Part shown: positions 52,400 through 63,943 of the stretch, piece after piece
Layout: each line of letters begins with the position of its first letter
How positions within the stretch are numbered: the first letter of the stretch is position 1
From: Rotaria sordida
Taxonomy: Eukaryota > Rotifera > Eurotatoria > Philodinida > Philodinidae
Assembly: GCA_905250125.1 (NCBI GenBank)
Contig: CAJNOL010000763.1
Span: forward strand, 41,180 to 105,179
Reading direction: 5' to 3'
DNA: 64,000 bases
Translations under genes and position numbers: made by a program
Notes under the pieces: model-generated
Database searches by the model: none
What the model was told of the DNA's origin: nothing
What the model saw: the letters and a program-made list of their open reading frames with translations, nothing else

Positions 52400-53720
52400 T
52401 GAGTTTTTTATTTATTTATTAGTTATCTTCTTTTTAATTAACCTATAAATTTACGTAGATTATAAAAGTTTAGCAATACTTTTCATTCTAGTGTCTCTCT
52501 TGAAAAAAAAAAAGCAACATGACAAATCTTTTTGAATGCCATGTGTAACCATGAGGTATAATCTCTAATTACTATCTATCCTTGCTGGTCAAGGATACAT
52601 ACTAAAATACAATTTTTCTTCAACAGTTAAAAGTGTAAGATACTTTTAGTATTGTATCAATTTTTGATGTTGATAAACAATAGAAAAAAGAAACATTTCA
52701 AATAAATCTTTAGATGTGGATTGAATGACTTACAATTTGGTAGACATACTTTTGAAAAATTACCAATGATAATAATTCAAAATTTTCGATTTTTATATAT
52801 ACATGATAAGTAAGAGTGTTGACAACTGAACAAAGTTAGATACTTTTTTTTATTTTATTTCATAATAACTCGTCGAAATGAGATCTTTTTTGTTTAATAC
52901 GATTTTAATTAATAAGAAAATTGAGTCTTAAGGCAATACTTCAATCTCTTGAAAAGTGCTATATTTTACAGAGCAGAATTTGTTCTATTGAATTAGACTT
53001 TCTGACTTCTATGCAGTGCATTGTGTAAATATTATATCGCTTTGAGAATAACTGCATGCAATAGAAGAGGAAAAAAATAGCTGGAGAATTATAGCTGAAA
53101 TTAATGCTCAAAATAAAAACGTTGTAACATTTACACAGTGCATTGCACAGAATGCCGGAAGGTCTGTCTCGTTCAATAGAATTAACTCGGCTCTACACAA
53201 ATGCACTGCTTTTTATAGATTTGAAGAGTCGTCTTAAAACTCAATTTTATTTAATTAAAAATATAACATTAATTAAAATGGATAGAATAAAAAATTCTAT
53301 TTTGGTAATTTATTATGAAATAAAAAAACGTGTAACTTTGCTTAATTTTCAATGTTCTTTCTTATAGTATATATAAAAATTGAAAATGATTGAATAAAAT
53401 TATTTTGACAACTGTTAATTAATTATATCAGTATCGGAATATTTTTTCTATTGTTTGACAACGTCAAAACTGATTAAATATTAAAAATATTGTAAACTTT
53501 TGACTACTGAAGAAAAAATTATATTTCAACATTTGTCCTTGACCAAGAAAAATAGGTGATGATTAGCGATTCTATCCTATAGCTATACATGACTTTCAAA
53601 AAAACAAGTTTTCTTGTCTCATTTATTTTCGAAGATAATATTAATATGAAATATATGTTAAAATTTTATGATCTACTTTAAACTTTCTTGATAATTGAAT
53701 ATATTTTTTATTCGTTTGAT
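52400..53720. repeat. ~1.3-kb imperfect palindrome directly upstream of Kv4
   Basis: The left arm (about 52400-53030) and the reverse complement of the right arm (about 53129-53720) align end to end with small indels; the centre is ~98 bases. Shared blocks, from the centre outward, include ATTTACACARTGCAYTGCA, TTCAATAGAA, TTAARACTCAATTTT, TTATTATGAAATAAA, TATATATAAAAAT, TTTTTCTATTGTTT, ACTGAAGAAAAA/GTTGAAGAAAAA, TCCTTGACCA and TTTTAT(A/G)ATCTAC. The left arm ends a few bases from the Kv4 ATG. No Kv4 coding sequence is repeated beyond the right arm. Confidence 0.75.
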
Positions 53721-54659
53721 TTTCCATTAGTTAATTTACCAAATAGAATGACTTCCTTTTCTTTTTTTTCTTTCTAAGTCGTTTCTTTTATTTTCTTGAC
53801 TCGATGTGTCGCGTTTTTTTTTTATACGCATTAATTTTGTGTACGACTAATATTAATCGTATAGAAATAAGAGAAAACAAGAAAGAAAGAAAACGAAGAG
53901 AGACAACGAGAGAGAGAGAGAGAGAGAGAGAGAAGACGAAAGAAACAAAACCAAAAATAAAAGTATTGATATTTACTAATTAACAATACAAACCTACTGT
54001 GCGCCTATGCGCACCTCACTACGTCACTTGTAACAATGCACGGTGTGTTGATGAATTGTTTTGATTGTTATTTTTATTTGATAAAACATTAAATTGAACA
54101 AAAATAATGAAAAGCCATATGGTCGCCGTCTATCAACATCACGTCGCTTTTAGTATCGTATATATGTATCTTAAAAAAAAACAAAGAAGGTGTAGAACAT
54201 AATGGAGAACTCAAGCGAAAGACAACGTGCTTCTATATTTATATTAGCAATTAGAAACAAGAAATGAAAAAAAAAAAAAGAAAAAGAAAATCGATATATG
54301 TGCATACGTTTGTATATGCTCATGTAAGTAAGATGTTAAGAGACGGACAATAGAGTGTAAAAAGCAAAAACGAAGACGACAACAATGACGAAGCAGAAGA
54401 AGAACAAGAATGGAAAGACAAGAAATTCTACAGCCACCCTGGCGAGTGTCAATTCAGAGAGACACTAAAGCCGCCAGCAACAGCATACAAAGAAAGACGA
54501 TACAAGATAGAACATTAAGACGACGAACAAGCACATGAGGATAGAGAGAAAGAACTCGTTGTGGATGGGAGAAAAGCGACAAGATATCTCAATCAATGTT
54601 ATATATGTGTGTGTGTGCTATGCATCGAGCGCGTGTTGTAAAGAAGGATTGGAGAGACC

Positions 54660-54695
<36 letters not shown>

Positions 54696-57091
54696 CCATT
54701 ATGATTATTTTCCGGTAGTCTCGTTTTTCTACTACGGTTGCTACTGTAGTTACTACTACTATAGCTACATTGTCGTCTTCTCATCAAGAACGACAACCTT
54801 CAAGCCACATGTGCCTATTTTCCCCTCTCACTCTATCCATCTTGTCGTCGACTGCTCAACCCGAGCAAGCGCGAATGAACTGATTTCTTCTTGTTCTTCT
54901 TCGAGTTTTCTTTTTTTTTTTCTATTTCTCATATTTTTTTCTTTTGGTCGTTTTTGCTGTTCCATATACTCGTCATCGACTAGAGTCGAGTGGTGTTAGT
55001 GATTCTTGACGTTTAACGATAATTTTGATTGTTGAACATGTATTATGACGTCATACATTGACATTATCAAGTCAAATATAATCTATATATATATATACAA
55101 AAAAATTAATCGTAATTTGCATCATGTATAACGATCAAAATTAGTATGTTCAAATAATATAAAAAAAACAAATGGATGAATGATTACATACTGTAATAGT
55201 AACAGTAGTGTTACCATCTGTTTACCATCGAACAAGAAAATCAATGACGACATGAGACACTTGAGTCCTTTTCTTTCTTTTTTACTCTATTGTCGCAGAT
55301 GATTTTTCTTTGCAAACAAGAACTTATTAAAGTATTAATACTCAAAATTAGACAAAAATATCTCTGCTATTTACATAGATACTTTGAGATATATGATGTC
55401 TTGACTAATGTTCTAATTATATAATGAGAATACTTGCAATTTCTAACGCTCTAGAGACAGCAATAGCTGTAATGATAGCAAAATGATAACAACAAACAAT
55501 ATGCCATGCAAGAACAATAGCAATATCATAATTTTTGCAAACAAGTGGACGAATGACTGTATGTTCGTAACCGTATGTCATTATATGTTCTAGTCTCATT
55601 TCTCTTGTTATGCTTCTATGACATTTTCGATGAATGAATGGATGAATGCTAGAATGAATAGTCGTATACATACGTACATATAAATAATAATTCAATCTAT
55701 ATCTTAGTCAAGGTCTGACTTTTGCCCCTGGTTGTTGTTTTGATTTTTTCTTTTTTTTTTTATCTTTTGCTTTCGTTGTGTCTAATTCGATCGCTGGTTT
55801 GTGATGTGTACACATCACAATTTATCAATCAATCAATCATAATCACGCAATTTAGCCGTTAGCATTGTCAACATTTTGTTCACAATGTAACTTCTCGTTA
55901 TATTTCATCTAATCGTTTGCATACTCACGCACATACACACACACATACACATATATATATATATATATATAGTTAGTGAAAAGCAATAAAGAAAACAAAT
56001 GGAACATAGAATGAACAGTCAATCATTCGATTAATCATTGTGTTCTTTTTTTTTCACTCTTTGCTCTTCTGTTTTTCTCCTTGTTACTTGTCGTCGTCAG
56101 TAATATGAGATAGCAATGAAAACGGTCGCGAACGGCCAACTATACTTATGGGTCTCGAGAGAATTTTTACTGGGAATTTGTGCTCTCTATTTGTTGTATG
56201 ACAAGGATGACATTGAAGAGAGAGAGTGAGCAACTACAAGTGACATCGTTTAGTCAGATGCGGATCATTATTAATTTGAAACAAAATATAACTACAAGAA
56301 AACTAAATATTCTCAGCTAATTCTTAGACATGCTACCTTTCGTGATAGAAATATCTATGACGTCGATAATGTTCTTGATTATTTTAATATAAAATTAAAT
56401 AAATAGGTTAGTTTGAAACGAACAGGAAACAAATGATTAAATATCAGGTGTTAAAAACATTTTCAAAAAGAAAAATTGATGATATGTGCTTAGTCAATAT
56501 AAATACTTACTTGTTATTTATTTTATTTTAGTTTTTCTTCTTTTTTTTTTCTTGTTTCAATAAACATCCTACTTACTTACGTCAATGCCATTTCTTATCG
56601 TACTCGTTCACTCTTTTTCTTTTATTACATTATTGAGATATTTTTTTTTTTTAGATAGATAGTTGAAAGAGAAGAAAAAAAAAGAAAGAAGCGATTAGGA
56701 TGAATATAAAACGTGCATTCACATTCCCCGATCTAAATCGAGCCTAATTTATTGAGAAAGGATTAGACGAAGCGTACTTAATACAAGTGAGATGCCAATC
56801 ACACTCAAACAAGTGTTAATATTGAAAATTGAGAATGTGAATATAAGGAGAAAAAAAGAAAAGAGTTAATAATATCCAAACGGAAATATAAGAATAGTTA
56901 TGTTTGATTAAACTGTATGCTAGTGACCTCTATGAAACAATTCGATGACTTTCATATGTCGTTAACAGCAATGTTTTTATATACATTGATATTAGCGAAA
57001 CAAAAATTTCTATGGACGTAGTTATTTATTTATTTTTTCTAAGAGTATGTTTTTATAGTTCTTAGCAATTCTTTGATTATATTTTTTTTTA
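53721..57091. other. 3.4-kb gene-free region with microsatellites
   Basis: Simple repeats: (GA)n at about 53908-53932, (GT)n at about 54661-54694, (CA)n/(TA)n at about 55932-55971. No credible exon was found; the frame at 54535-54999 runs through the GT repeat and is low-complexity. The last part is probably the leader of the BAF57-like gene, with an acceptor-like TTTTATAG ending at 57058. Confidence 0.5.
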
Positions 57092-58742
57092 ATGTCACAA
57101 AATTCAGGACCGTTTCTTGTTTCTTCACATGGACCTCCAGGATTTCATCCACGATTACAATCATCATCATCATCGTCACCAACATTAAAACGAACAATTA
57201 ATGGTCCATTATCTGTTAGTAATTCACCAAATACATCTATTAATACAAATATGAACGTTTCAACATCACCATCATTAATGCGATCAAGTAATTCAATGGG
57301 AACTTTGAAATCAACAAATGTTAGTATAAATCCAATGGATAAATCAAATACAATGCCTTATTCATCTCGTTATACACGTAAAGCTTGGCCTATGTCACGT
57401 AGTATTCATGGTATATATATATATATATATATATATAAATTTACATATCTTAAACAATGAAAAATTTTTAAATTCTAGATAAAAATATTCGCGGATATGA
57501 TGAACATGAACTTCCATATAATCGTTCAAGTCATAGTGTTCCATCTTCTGATAATATTAATAATTCATCATTTACAATTGAACCATCAATAGATGATGAT
57601 GAAGCTGATGATATAATGTTTTCATCACGTCATATGGCTGCTGCACGTTTTCAACGTAATCAACGTTTATTATATGAAATATTTAATGAAATATGTATAC
57701 CAGATTTACGTTCAAATATAAATATTGATCGTATATTAACATTACGTCGACAAGTTGATGCATTGAAAACACATCGTGAAACATTTGAAAAAGATTTAAA
57801 TGAATTAGAAGAAAAACATGCAGAAAAAAAACGAAAATTTTTCGACTCAAATGAAAAATTTTATCATGAATATAATCAAACATTATCAACAAATTTAACT
57901 CAAGAAAAAATTAATGAAATTTTACAAAAATGTGAAACAATAGAAAAATTACAAAAAGAAAAACAATTACTTTTACAACAACAGCAACAACAACAAGTTG
58001 TTGCTACACCACCACCACCACCACTACCATTACCCGCAACAACAGTATCTCAACCAATAGTACCTTCAGTAACGAAAACTGAACCTGCACCTATTGTTGA
58101 AATTCCACAGCAACAAACACCATTACCTCCTGTTCAAGCTCAATTACCACCTTCCCAACCTGTTCCACCATTGTTACCATCTACTCAACCTATACCATCA
58201 TCATTACCAACTCTTCAATCTATACCAAATCAATTACCGTCATCTCAACCTTTACCTAGTCAATTACCATCATCACAACCTATTCAATCTCAAATGCCAC
58301 CTTCTCAACCTCAATTACCACCACCACCACCACCACCCCCACCACATCCTGTAATGCCACCAATTCAACCACCAACAACTACACCTCAAGGTTATCCAAT
58401 GATGCATCCAGCAAGTGGTTATCCACCAGTTCCTGGTTATGTTCATTCTCAACAGTCTCAATATCGACCAGCAATGACTCAACGATCAGCACAATATCCA
58501 TCTAATGTTCAATGGCAACAACAACAACAATGGCAAACAAATGCATACGGTAATAATTAAACTAAATTTTTTATTTCCCAGGATAAAACATACAAAGTTT
58601 ATATACGATGCTATGTAAATCATCGTATCTTTGCATTTACAAGCTTGATTCTCTTGACTCATGTTGTGTATTTCAGTCAACTATTATTTTATTTTAAATA
58701 GATTCTCGTTATTACAATCCATATCCACCTAATGTTCAATGG

Positions 58743-58774
<32 letters not shown>

Positions 58775-59048
58775 GCCACCTCAACAACAGCCATCACAAA
58801 TGCGTATTCCTCCTCATCAACAACAACAACCCCCAATGTATGCTAATGGTGTTCATTATGGATATGGTAGTACAAATGCCGCATGGAATCCTAATACACA
58901 TCCACCACAACAATATGGTTATTCACAAAATCCATCTTATGATCCTACACTTGTATCAGTATCACAACAGCAACAATATTATCCACCACCACCACAGATG
59001 CATAATCCTCCACAAGGTTATGATTATGGTCCACCACCTCCTCAATAA
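57092..59048 (+). CDS. SMARCE1/BAF57 homologue lacking most of the HMG box
   Basis: Exons 57092-57410, 57479-58549 and 58702-59048 give about 578 residues. Residues ~153-235 match the BAF57 core: FSSRHMAAARFQRNQRLLYE, then IPDLRS, LRRQVDALK and ELEEKHAEKKRKF, a coiled coil used to join SWI/SNF (BAF) complexes. Upstream, residues 88-100 (MPYSSRYTRKAWP) match the start of the BAF57 HMG box (MPY.RYSRKVW), but the remaining helices are absent; the sequence goes straight to a Ser/Asn/Asp-rich linker. The 68-nt first intron has no room for them. The C-terminal half is a long Pro/Gln-rich region (poly-Q, poly-P, QYG/YPP repeats), unlike the acidic vertebrate tail. Expected role: nuclear chromatin-remodelling subunit, with altered DNA contact. 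Confidence 0.8.
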
Positions 59049-59195
59049 TTATCAGAAATAAACTGAGAATAATTTTGTTTTATTCGTTTTTTTTAATATA
59101 TATGTACAACTTTTTTTGTTTGTATATGTGTCCAAAATAATAAAAGAAAAAACAATCTTTTTAGATATAATTTAATATTGATTACATACATACAC
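59049..59195 (+). promoter_or_regulatory. BAF57-COX7C spacer with poly(A)-like signal and acceptor
   Basis: The 147-nt gap contains AATAATAAAAG near 59136 and then CAATCTTTTTAG ending at 59164, 31 nt before the COX7C ATG. The order poly(A)-like signal then acceptor fits processing of a polycistronic transcript by trans-splicing. Confidence 0.5.
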
Positions 59196-59501
59196 ATGGC
59201 GTCAATTCGACCTGGTCTTGCTTTAGTACCAAAAGTAATTGGTCGCCGACAATTTAGTTTAAGTCAACGTATGCGTTTACAAGATAATTTTGATACAGAA
59301 TGTGTACCTGGTTCAAGTGTTCCATTTAATAGTAAAAGATTTCTTTTTTTTTTAATTAGAAGAAAACAAATTTTTCCTTTTTGTTTTCTAGCAAATACCA
59401 AATGGGGTTTAGCTATAACAATGGTTCTCTATCTATCATCGGCTGTTGCTGTTCCATTCTTTGGTATGCGTTGGCAATTACTTAAAAAACGTGCTGGTTA
59501 A
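59196..59501 (+). CDS. COX7C: Cytochrome c oxidase subunit 7C
   Basis: Exons 59196-59331 and 59392-59501 give 81 residues. A basic, amphipathic mitochondrial presequence (VPKVIGRRQFSLSQRMRL) is followed by VPGSSVPFN, TKWGLAITMVLYLSSAVAVPFF and a basic end (RWQLLKKRAG), matching COX7C (LPFSVENKWSLL ... ATPFL). One transmembrane helix. It is a small nuclear-encoded subunit of complex IV in the inner mitochondrial membrane. The start is the ATG at 59196 because upstream frame extension lacks an ATG. The 60-nt intron must be removed to join PFN-T to NTKWG. Confidence 0.9.
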   Translation: MASIRPGLALVPKVIGRRQFSLSQRMRLQDNFDTECVPGSSVPFNSKRFLFFLIRRKQIFPFCFLANTKWGLAITMVLYLSSAVAVPFFGMRWQLLKKRAG

Positions 59502-59666
59502 ACAAAAAGACATTTCAATCATCCTACCTCTTTTCCTGTAGACAAAAACTACAACATAACCCAAACATTCTTCCTAGTTAGAATAATAAAAGATATTCTT
59601 TGCATATCCTTTCCATAAATAGAAATGTGTTTGTTTGTTTGGTTTTTTCATTTGATTATATTTCAG
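59502..59666 (+). promoter_or_regulatory. COX7C-TRAPPC2 spacer with acceptor abutting the ATG
   Basis: The 165-nt gap has AATAATAAAAG near 59582 and TTATATTTCAG at 59656-59666, immediately before the TRAPPC2 ATG. An in-frame upstream ATG exists at 59625, but it reads through the pyrimidine tract and is less likely to be used. Confidence 0.55.
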
Positions 59667-60092
59667 ATGTCATCATCAGGTTATTATTTTGTTATTGTTG
59701 GTCATGCTGATCAAGTTGTCTATGAAATTGAATTAGGTGGATCTAATGGACAAACAACAGATAATCGTCATTTAAATCAATTTATAGCACATGCTGCACT
59801 TGATCTTGTTGATGAAGCTATGTGGCGTAATACAACAACATATTTAAAACAAGTTGATAAATTTAATGAATGGAATGTTTCAGCATATGTTACAGCTGGT
59901 GGTCTTCGTTTTCTTTTTTTATATGAACATTTACCACGTTCGGGTGAAGATGGTTTAAAAAATTTTCTTACTGAAGTTTATGAAACATATGTAAAACTAT
60001 TACTTAATCCATTTTATGTACCAGATAAACCAATACGATCAGCTGCATTTGATAAAAAAATTCAAACTATAGCTCGAAAATGGAATTTATAA
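59667..60092 (+). CDS. TRAPPC2: Trafficking protein particle complex subunit 2 (sedlin)
   Basis: A single exon of 141 residues, very close to the family's usual length. The longin-fold start SGYYFVIVGHADQVVYEIE, then RHLNQFIAHAALDLVDEAMW, YLKQVDKFNEWNVSAYVTAGG, FLTEVYETYVKLLLNPFY and IRSAAFDKKIQ, follow sedlin closely. TRAPPC2 is a core TRAPP subunit in ER-to-Golgi traffic, including procollagen export in vertebrates. The start is taken at 59667, where MSSSGYYF aligns with the family and an acceptor sits just upstream. It lies between COX7C and an SH3 gene with short gaps on both sides. Confidence 0.95.
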   Translation: MSSSGYYFVIVGHADQVVYEIELGGSNGQTTDNRHLNQFIAHAALDLVDEAMWRNTTTYLKQVDKFNEWNVSAYVTAGGLRFLFLYEHLPRSGEDGLKNFLTEVYETYVKLLLNPFYVPDKPIRSAAFDKKIQTIARKWNL

Positions 60093-60222
60093 TAAGAAAA
60101 TACCAAACTATTTATATATAATATGTGATTTTTTGCAATATAATTATTATTATTATTTTTTTGTTTTGTTTTTTTTCTTATGTAATGATTCTGTTTTTTT
60201 GTAGATTGTTAATAAAAACTTA
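60093..60222 (+). promoter_or_regulatory. TRAPPC2-SH3 gene spacer with acceptor
   Basis: In a 130-nt gap, CTGTTTTTTTGTAG ends at 60204, 18 nt before the ATG of the next gene. This is the third such short gap in a row on this strand. Confidence 0.45.
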
Positions 60223-62861
60223 ATGAGCTATGCCAAAGCCATATTTCCTTATCATACAGGTGTTATTGGTGATCTTGATTTACAAGTAGATGATGTTATT
60301 GAGGTAAATCGAAATATAAAAACAATTCATATATTGACTATACTATATGACATGTTTTTTTTTATTATTCGATAAAACATCTGATGAGAAATTAGAATCA
60401 ATGAAAAATTTTCTTGCAAATTTTTTTTAATTTTCTTTTAAGTTTCCTCAAGAAAAATCATCATTGAGATAAATGCATAGTCGAGGTCTGATCTTTCATA
60501 CACGAAATGATTTTTTTATTAGGCACTTTCTTCTAAATGATTTGCGTTTTTTCTCTATTTATGCTTTGTTGATCATACATCTCATAATTTTCGAAGAAGC
60601 TGTACTTTTTATTTGAAAGAACATATGAAACTGTAGTATTCATTTTTGGCATTAGACTATATTATTATTATATATGAACGCACTTCTATAAATAGATAAC
60701 TATTATTTCGAACTATTGAATTTGCTATCGTTTTTCTGTGCATAAAAGGTAAGAATTTAAACAAAAGAAGACACTGCAATATGACGTGTTCTTTCAAATA
60801 GAGAGAAAAAAGAATTAAATCTATAGAATGAAAGTTCATAGTAGAAATCGTCGGATCCGAGTCCGAAAATCTTGGACCTGATAGACTCTAACCCTCAGAG
60901 AATTTAAGATTACTAAGTAAGTTATTTTTTTACTTTTATGTGTTGAAGATCTTCTGAAAATTTTAGTATAGTCTCTTGACTACAACTCCAACATATCCTG
61001 AAAATACCTGACCCAAAATCGATTTTTGTGGATGCGTGGGAAAGTTAAAAATAATTGGTCAATAGTATTTTATAATTACCTTGTTTGTTTAGTATACAAT
61101 AGCAAATAGAAACTGACTATGAAAGATATAGAAAATGAATCAATTATAATATATCAACAGAAGAGAAAGAAACAGTCAAGTTCATCAAACTGATTTTATT
61201 TTATCACATAAAAATACAACTTAGTATTATCTCATATCCATACAAATAGATTTTATGACAAAATTAATGGTACTTTTCAAATTTCTCGGTAAATTTGTAC
61301 AAAACAATTTCAAATTATTGCATTAAGTCTTATAATCATAAATTAATAGGATTCTTTCTAACAAGGGAAGTTCACCAACTGTCCAATCACTTTTGAATCG
61401 AAATCATGTGCATTATGTAAATCTAAATGAACTATGAATACCCTGAACTCAGTGCATGCTCTTAACTTATTGCTACAGAAATACTTCACTTTTACGATAT
61501 TTTTTTAATAAAACATCAAAACTACTATTTTGTATGAGTGATATAAAAAACACACTATTACCATAGTTGTATCTTAAGATACGAACAGTGACAAAATCTG
61601 AAACTTTTACAATAATAAAGGGGATCACAGCATTCATTGAAAAAAAAACACCATAAAAGTGCAGCAGCTCCATAGCAATAGGCTAAGGACACAAATTCTT
61701 TTCAAGGTATTCATAATTCATTTAGGTCCACATAATACACATGGTTTCGATTTATAAGCGATTGGATAGTTAGTGGACTTCTCTTGTAATTTCAATTTTC
61801 TGTTCAATGAATGTTTATATAAAAAACATTCTCTCGATATGCTTTGCAATTTTGTCACATGTATAAACATACTTTTTTTTTCAAAGCTACTTAGTAATTA
61901 AGATTACAAGCTTCTATATTTGCTAAACCTAAATGCTTATTAATTTCATAATTATAGACAAGATTTTCTTTACATGAAATTTATTCTTTTAGGTTTTAGA
62001 ACAAGTTGATAAAAATTGGCTTCGTGGTAAAATCAATGATAGTATTGGTCTTGTACCATGTGAATTTGTTGAACGCCTTCCTATAAAACCTATTGATCAT
62101 AATCAATCATCATGCATTGCACATACAGATTATCGTTCATCTCATGAAGGAGATTTACAATTTCATCGAGGTCAATTAAAAAAAAAATATCAAAAACGAA
62201 GTTTCGATATAGTTTATAATATGATTTTATTTTAGGTGATCGTATAATTGTTCATGAACATTTACCTAATGGATGGTTTCGTGGATCACTTCATTTTGAT
62301 TTACCTGGTACAAGTTATAGACCAACTGGTATTTTTCCAAGTACATTTGTTACATTAGTCAAATCAAATACAAACAGTATCAATCAGAATGGTATAGTCT
62401 ATTGAGAAAACAAAAAAAAAAACAAGTTAATATGCAAATTTTTTTTTTTGTTTATTTGTATTGTATAGAAACTCAAGTACCGTCTAGTCAAAATAACCTT
62501 TTATTATTTGATGAAAGTCCAATAAAATTTGTTCGAGTCATTTGTGATATAAAACCGAGTGGATCAAATGAATTGGGTTGTTTTGAAGATGAAATTCTCG
62601 CTGTTATTGAAGGTGATATTAATCAAAGTGAATGGTTAGTTGTTAAAAATGCATTTAATTCAATTGGACGTATAAAACGTATCTTTGTTGAACCAATTGA
62701 TGATCAACAGAGTGATAATGAACAAAATAATCTTTTATTTGTGCCTAATATCAAAACAAATCAATATCAAAAATCAAATAGTAATAGTCTAGACACAATA
62801 CAAGAACTTGTCGAAAAAGAATTTGATAAATTAATGAAAAAAGATGTTAAAACAGAACAAG
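60223..62861 (+). CDS. Multi-SH3 protein, DNMBP/Tuba-like N-terminal part (incomplete)
   Basis: Exons 60223-60303, 61993-62170, 62236-62391 and 62469-62861 encode about 269 residues ending at a good donor (CAAG|GTGAGA), so the gene probably continues. SH3-1 (AKAIFPYHTGVIGDLDLQVD ... WLRGKI ... GLVPCEFVE) is split by a 1.7-kb intron. SH3-2 reads CIAHTDYRSSHEGDLQFHRG ... GWFRGSL ... GIFPSTFV. A third, degenerate SH3-like unit (FVRVICDIKPSGSNELGCFE ... WLVV ... GRIKRIFVEPI) follows. The order and the first domain resemble dynamin-binding protein (Tuba), a Cdc42 GEF scaffold with four N-terminal SH3 domains, but no DH or BAR domain is in view. Role: binds proline-rich partners at membranes or actin. 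If the donor is not used, the protein ends shortly after, near 62915. Confidence 0.7.
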
Positions 62862-63705
62862 GTGAGAGAGAGAGATTCTATTTATTTTTCAATAAGAATA
62901 ATATAGATCTAAACTGAAATGAATAACTTTCATTTATCTGATGATGTTTTTTTTAAAGTTACTTAATGCTAATAATTCGCTTTTATTTTCATATTAAATG
63001 ATTCCCTAAAGCTATTATTATTTCTTTTAAGAATATTGTTCGTATAATTTTATTTTAACTGTAGACATTCTTCTCTCTGTTATCGATTATTCGATTACCG
63101 TAAGCTGTAACATTTTTTTTTTATTATACAACAAATATGTTGTATATTTACCGTTCGCCCTCACAATGTATATGTATTTATACTAATCTAATATAACAAT
63201 GATAATTATTCTTCTTTAAAACAATTTCATCGTTTTGTTTTACATACAATATAATACATAAGACGTGTAATCTAGATCGGACGTGCCATTCGCCTCATTG
63301 TGTCCAGTTTGACCTTCAAAATAGTGCAAACAAAAACAGATCAAACTATCACATATTATTAATCAGTTCGTCTCAATTTTTCATCTTCTTTTCGTTTCTA
63401 ACATCGGTCACCCACTTCAATGTATGTGAGAATATGTGGTGATGGTTGGATGAGCTACTAGCTTAGTAGAATTGAACACATTGTCTTTTGCTTTAGTTTC
63501 TTTTTTCTTTTTTTTCTTTCTGTCTTATTCATTCGTTCACCTTTCGCCTTCTGACAACGACCGCATCACTTTATATGAACAATAAGAGACAGGACACAGC
63601 TTGTAATTAATGTTTTATTACAATAGGAATATATATGTATAAAAAAAAAAAAATTTGTCATTTTTGACAAACATTGATATATCGAAATAAAATATAGATT
63701 TAATA
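62862..63705. other. Intron or intergenic region near the window end
   Basis: No gene recognised. AAAATATAG at 63690-63698 could be the acceptor joining the SH3 gene to the frame starting at 63706, since the phase fits. Confidence 0.35.
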
Positions 63706-63943
63706 ATGAATTTGGACATCCGTTCTTCTCAACTAAGTCTTCATTCATTATCTTATTATCCAACAATAATAAATACAACAACATCAACAAATAATAATTT
63801 TAATCAACATTCTTTATCATCATATTTTCGTCGAATAAAAAAAAATTCTAGAAAAAATTTTTGTTGCCATGGAACAAGATTATCATTATCTTGTTTTAAA
63901 TGTTTTCGATATTGTATTCCAACAAAATATAAATGTGAGTTTT
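63706..63943 (+). CDS. Open exon at the window edge, function unknown (partial)
   Basis: The frame begins MNLDIRSSQLSLHSLSYY, is Ser/Asn/Thr-rich, and ends with a basic Cys cluster (FCCHGTRLSLSCFKCFRYCI), running into a GTGAGT donor in AAATATAAAT|GTGAGT. It is either the first exon of a new gene or an internal exon of the SH3 gene, because a preceding acceptor at 63697-63698 would join the SH3 gene in frame. No domain recognised. Confidence 0.35.

Noticed and set aside
54535-54999. 154-residue plus-strand frame upstream of the BAF57-like gene
   Set aside because: Crosses a (GT)n microsatellite and is Ser/Phe/Cys low-complexity; no supporting signals.
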